From Bacteroidales bacterium (GTDB lineage: Bacteria > Bacteroidota > Bacteroidia > Bacteroidales > UBA12077), in the NCBI GenBank assembly GCA_030635365.1, contig DAOVYZ010000102.1, positions 1 through 9,229 on the forward strand: a stretch of 9,229 nt of DNA, in the 5' to 3' direction. This document shows positions 6,876 to 9,229 of this stretch, one piece after another. The notes under the pieces are model-generated. The model did not search any database and was not told the origin of the DNA. It was given only the letters and a program-made list of their open reading frames with translations. A program made the translations under genes and the position numbers. How positions within the stretch are numbered: the first letter of the stretch is position 1; each line of letters opens with the position of its first letter.

Positions 6876-8432
6876 ATGGATATTAAAGGCAAAATATATA
6901 AAGATTTTCTTCACAGGATGGATAGATTTAAAATCCAAAATGGCCCCGATAAAATAAAGAACCAACATAATAAAGGTAAACTTCATGCACGAGAAAGAAT
7001 TGCATTATTATTTGATAAAGATTCATTTGAAGAATTAGATGCTTTTGTTACATCAGCAACTCCTGATACCGGGTTTGGAAAAATTGATGAGGCCTTTGGT
7101 GATGGTGTTGTAATTGGACACGGAAGAGTAAATGGCAGGTTGGTTTATGCTTATTCACAAGATTTTACTGTAATGGGCGGATCGCTTGGCACTGTTCATG
7201 CAAAGAAAATAATGAAGGTTCAGGAACTTGCATTGCGTGTTGGAGCTCCAATAATTGGATTAATAGATTCCGGAGGAGCCAGAATTCAGGAAGGTGTAGC
7301 AAGTTTATCCGGGTATGCAAGTATATTTCATCGTAATATTCAGGCATCGGGAATTATTCCGCAAATATCAGTAATATTAGGGCCTGCAGCCGGAGGAGCA
7401 GTATACTCTCCTGCTTTAACGGATTTTATATTTATGGCTAAAAATACCAGTCATATGTTTGTAACCGGGCCTGATGTTGTAAAGGAAGTTTTGAATGAAG
7501 AAGTAACATTTGACGAATTGGGTGGTGCAGAAATACATGCTAAAAAAAGTGGTGTAGCTAATTTTATTTATGAGGATGAAGAAAATGCAATTATTGGAGT
7601 AAAGAAATTATTATCATTTTTCCCATCTAATAACCTCGAGAACCCCCCGTTTATTGAGAAAAGAGATAAAAAAGATAAAAATACAGATAAATTAATTTCT
7701 GTTGTACCTGATGACCCCAACAAACCATATGACGTTAAAAAAGTAATTGAACTTTTAATTGATAAAGATACCTTTTTTGAAGTTTCTGAGCACTTTGCCC
7801 CCAGCCTTGTCATTGGGTTTGCAAGGTTAAATGGAAAAGCAATCGGTATTGTAGCCAATCAGCCTAAAGTTTTAGCTGGGGTTCTAGATATAAATTCATC
7901 ACTAAAGGGAGCCCGGTTTATTCGATTCTGCGATTGTTTTAATATTCCTATTTTAACTCTCGAAGATGTTCCCGGATTTTTACCCGGACTTGACCAGGAA
8001 CATAATGGAATTATTAAACATGGTGCAAAACTACTTTTTGCATATAGTGAAGCAACTGTACCTAAAGTTACAGTGATATTACGAAAAGCTTATGGCGGTG
8101 CTTTTTGCGTTATGAATAGCAAAAACCTTGGTGGTGATTATAACTTTGCATGGCCTACTGCCGAAATTGCAGTAATGGGCCCTGAGGGTGCTGTTTCAAT
8201 CCTTAATAAAAGAGAATTGCAAAAAGCTGAAGACCCGATACAATTAAAAAAAGAATTTGCCACTAAATACCGGCAAGAGATTGCTAACCCATATATTGCT
8301 GATGAAAATGGATATATTGATGAAGTAATTGACCCTGCTGACACTCGAAAGAAGTTAATAACTGCTTTTGAGTCACTTGAAAATAAACATATTGAACAAC
8401 CTTCAAGGAAACATGGTAATATACCATTATAA
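6876..8432 (+). CDS. Acyl-CoA carboxylase carboxyltransferase subunit (propionyl-CoA carboxylase beta / MmdA family, 518 aa)
   Basis: Transfers the carboxyl group from carboxybiotin to an acyl-CoA, most likely propionyl- and/or acetyl-CoA, in the cytoplasm. Two crotonase-like halves are visible. The N-half has SGGARIQEG (132-140) and GPAAGGAVYSPALTDF (169-184), and the C-half has EDVPGFLPG (363-371), RKAYGGAF (403-410) and WPTAEIAVMGPEGAV (426-440). These carry the oxyanion-forming glycine/alanine peptides of both CoA and biotin sites. Length and the KHGNIPL end are standard for the roughly 515-residue PccB/MmdA family. The residue after YGGAF, which tunes acyl-chain preference in actinobacterial enzymes (Asp or Ile there), is Cys411 here. 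The same family also includes the alpha subunit of the Na+-pumping methylmalonyl-CoA decarboxylase. The biotin carboxylase gene 27 bp downstream argues for a carboxylase rather than a decarboxylase. The ATG at 6876 has AAGG directly before it, too close to be a useful ribosome site; initiation is probably of the AT-rich Bacteroidota type. Confidence 0.93.
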   Translation: MDIKGKIYKDFLHRMDRFKIQNGPDKIKNQHNKGKLHARERIALLFDKDSFEELDAFVTSATPDTGFGKIDEAFGDGVVIGHGRVNGRLVYAYSQDFTVMGGSLGTVHAKKIMKVQELALRVGAPIIGLIDSGGARIQEGVASLSGYASIFHRNIQASGIIPQISVILGPAAGGAVYSPALTDFIFMAKNTSHMFVTGPDVVKEVLNEEVTFDELGGAEIHAKKSGVANFIYEDEENAIIGVKKLLSFFPSNNLENPPFIEKRDKKDKNTDKLISVVPDDPNKPYDVKKVIELLIDKDTFFEVSEHFAPSLVIGFARLNGKAIGIVANQPKVLAGVLDINSSLKGARFIRFCDCFNIPILTLEDVPGFLPGLDQEHNGIIKHGAKLLFAYSEATVPKVTVILRKAYGGAFCVMNSKNLGGDYNFAWPTAEIAVMGPEGAVSILNKRELQKAEDPIQLKKEFATKYRQEIANPYIADENGYIDEVIDPADTRKKLITAFESLENKHIEQPSRKHGNIPL

Positions 8433-8436
8433 TGAT

Positions 8437-8460
8437 GTACAAATTAAAAAGTACAAATTA
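8437..8460. repeat. Exact 10-bp direct repeat in the carboxylase intercistronic gap
   Basis: GTACAAATTA occurs at 8437-8446 and 8451-8460, separated by AAAA (14-bp period). The pair fills nearly the whole 27-bp gap between the two carboxylase genes, and the last A of the second copy is the first base of the biotin carboxylase ATG. There is no Shine-Dalgarno in the gap, so the A-rich repeat is the ribosome-landing sequence by position. It probably arose by a short tandem duplication. Confidence 0.6.
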
Positions 8461-9229
8461 TGAAAAAGATTAAATCAATATTAATTGCAAACAGAGGTGA
8501 GATTGCCATTCGTATTTCAATATCGGCAATAAAAATGGATATTAAGACTTTTGGTATTAAAACATCAAAAGAACCCGGGGCCTACTATTTAGAGTTTATG
8601 GATGAAATTATTGATTTTACTGAATTAACTAACGATATACCGGAATTTTTAGATATTGAAAGAATTATTTATGCCATAAAGGAATATGATATAGATGCGG
8701 TACACCCCGGTTATGGTTATTTGGCTGAGAACCCCTACTTTGCTCAGAAATGTATCGACGAAAATATAATTTTTATTGGCCCCTCTCCTGACTCAATTTA
8801 TAAATTAGGAAACAAAACTATTGCTAAACAATTGGCATCTAATCATAATGTACCCTTATTACAAGGTAGTAATGGTAATATTAAAAATGCAAAGCATGCA
8901 AAACTTGTTGCAAAAAAGATTGGTTACCCTGTAATCTTAAAAGCTGCATCAGGCGGTGGTGGGCGAGGAATGCGAATTGTCGAAAAAGAAAAAGACATTG
9001 AAAAAATGTTTAAAATGGCTCAAAACGAATCTGAAAAAGCTTTTGCAGATTCATCCGTTTTCATGGAGAAATATGTTAAGAATCCACGTCATATTGAATT
9101 TCAAATTCTAGCCGACAATTATGGAAATATAATCCATTTAGGAGAAAGAGAATGTTCTATTCAACGTAAGCACCAAAAGTTAATAGAAGAATCACCTTCA
9201 ATTGCTTTAAATGAAGAACTTCGAAAAGA
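8460..9229 (+). CDS. Biotin carboxylase subunit of acyl-CoA carboxylase, 3' end beyond window
   Basis: ATP-dependent carboxylation of biotin on a carrier protein; supplies the adjacent carboxyltransferase. 256 codons are visible (usual full length 450-500 or more). The N-terminal biotin carboxylase domain begins with SILIANRGEIAIRI (6-19) and has HPGYGYLAENPYFA (82-95). The ATP-grasp part has GNKTIAKQ (118-125), Lys161 before the glycine-rich loop ASGGGGRGMRIV (163-174), EKYVKNPRHIEFQ (203-215) and GERECSIQRKHQKLIEE (228-244), all in family order. The segment 30-70 (FGIKTSKEPGAYYLEFMDEI and onward) departs from the usual 'AVYSxAD...ADE' stretch of AccC. I recall this as a feature of a Bacteroidota branch. 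The ATG at 8460 was chosen because it places LIANRGEIA at the standard distance; an upstream ATG at 8435 is out of frame and soon stops. The gene is co-oriented with the carboxyltransferase and very likely co-transcribed. A biotin carrier domain or gene should follow. Confidence 0.93.
   Translation, partial: MKKIKSILIANRGEIAIRISISAIKMDIKTFGIKTSKEPGAYYLEFMDEIIDFTELTNDIPEFLDIERIIYAIKEYDIDAVHPGYGYLAENPYFAQKCIDENIIFIGPSPDSIYKLGNKTIAKQLASNHNVPLLQGSNGNIKNAKHAKLVAKKIGYPVILKAASGGGGRGMRIVEKEKDIEKMFKMAQNESEKAFADSSVFMEKYVKNPRHIEFQILADNYGNIIHLGERECSIQRKHQKLIEESPSIALNEELRK

Noticed and set aside
7165..8344. Three short minus-strand open frames (7165-7347, 7568-7858, 8138-8344)
   Set aside because: All are antisense shadows of the carboxyltransferase gene, whose motifs run continuously through them.

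Overview
The window looks like chromosomal DNA from a member of the Bacteroidota, most like an anaerobic or marine Bacteroidales/Marinilabiliales-type organism. The evidence is strong AT richness, almost no Shine-Dalgarno sequences, several promoter candidates of the TTTG / TAnnTTTG type used by the Bacteroidota housekeeping sigma factor, and gene families typical of that phylum: an 800-residue FtsX/MacB-type permease, a TlpA-like lipoprotein, a secreted WD40-caspase protein and an acyl-CoA carboxylase operon. Species cannot be read from the sequence.

Left part (1-2692): the window opens in the last 30 codons of a YccF-family membrane protein (+ strand). Facing it is a complete ABC-transporter permease (- strand, 123-2534) with no ATPase gene in view. 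The permease is divergent from the next gene across a 158-bp region that holds a candidate promoter and two imperfect direct repeats one 21-bp period apart.

Middle part (2693-4037, + strand): a thioredoxin-fold lipoprotein (TlpA/ResA type, CPIC active site) is followed by an O6-methylguanine/O4-methylthymine-DNA methyltransferase (PCHR active site). Immediately after that lies a decayed C-terminal remnant of an NAD(P)-binding atypical short-chain dehydrogenase ('epimerase-like') gene, which has no start codon and no N-terminal half.

Middle-right (4043-6343, - strand): a 766-residue exported protein carries an apparently complete seven-bladed WD40 propeller, a linker region and a C-terminal peptidase C14 (caspase-like) domain with its His-Cys dyad intact. 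It is the most unusual protein here. It stands alone, without obvious partner genes.

Right part (6344-9229): a gene-free stretch of about 530 bp carries candidate divergent promoters and three copies of a TATTTTTAGGT element. It leads into an operon for a biotin-dependent acyl-CoA carboxylase: the carboxyltransferase (6876-8432), then, 27 bp later, the biotin carboxylase (8460 to beyond the window end). A biotin carrier gene would be expected just outside. Together these would carboxylate acetyl- or propionyl-CoA with bicarbonate and ATP.

I found no RNA gene, insertion sequence, CRISPR array or recognisable defence island. Much of the window is ordinary metabolism. The points worth a second look are the WD40-caspase, the gene remnant and the repeated elements in the long intergenic regions.
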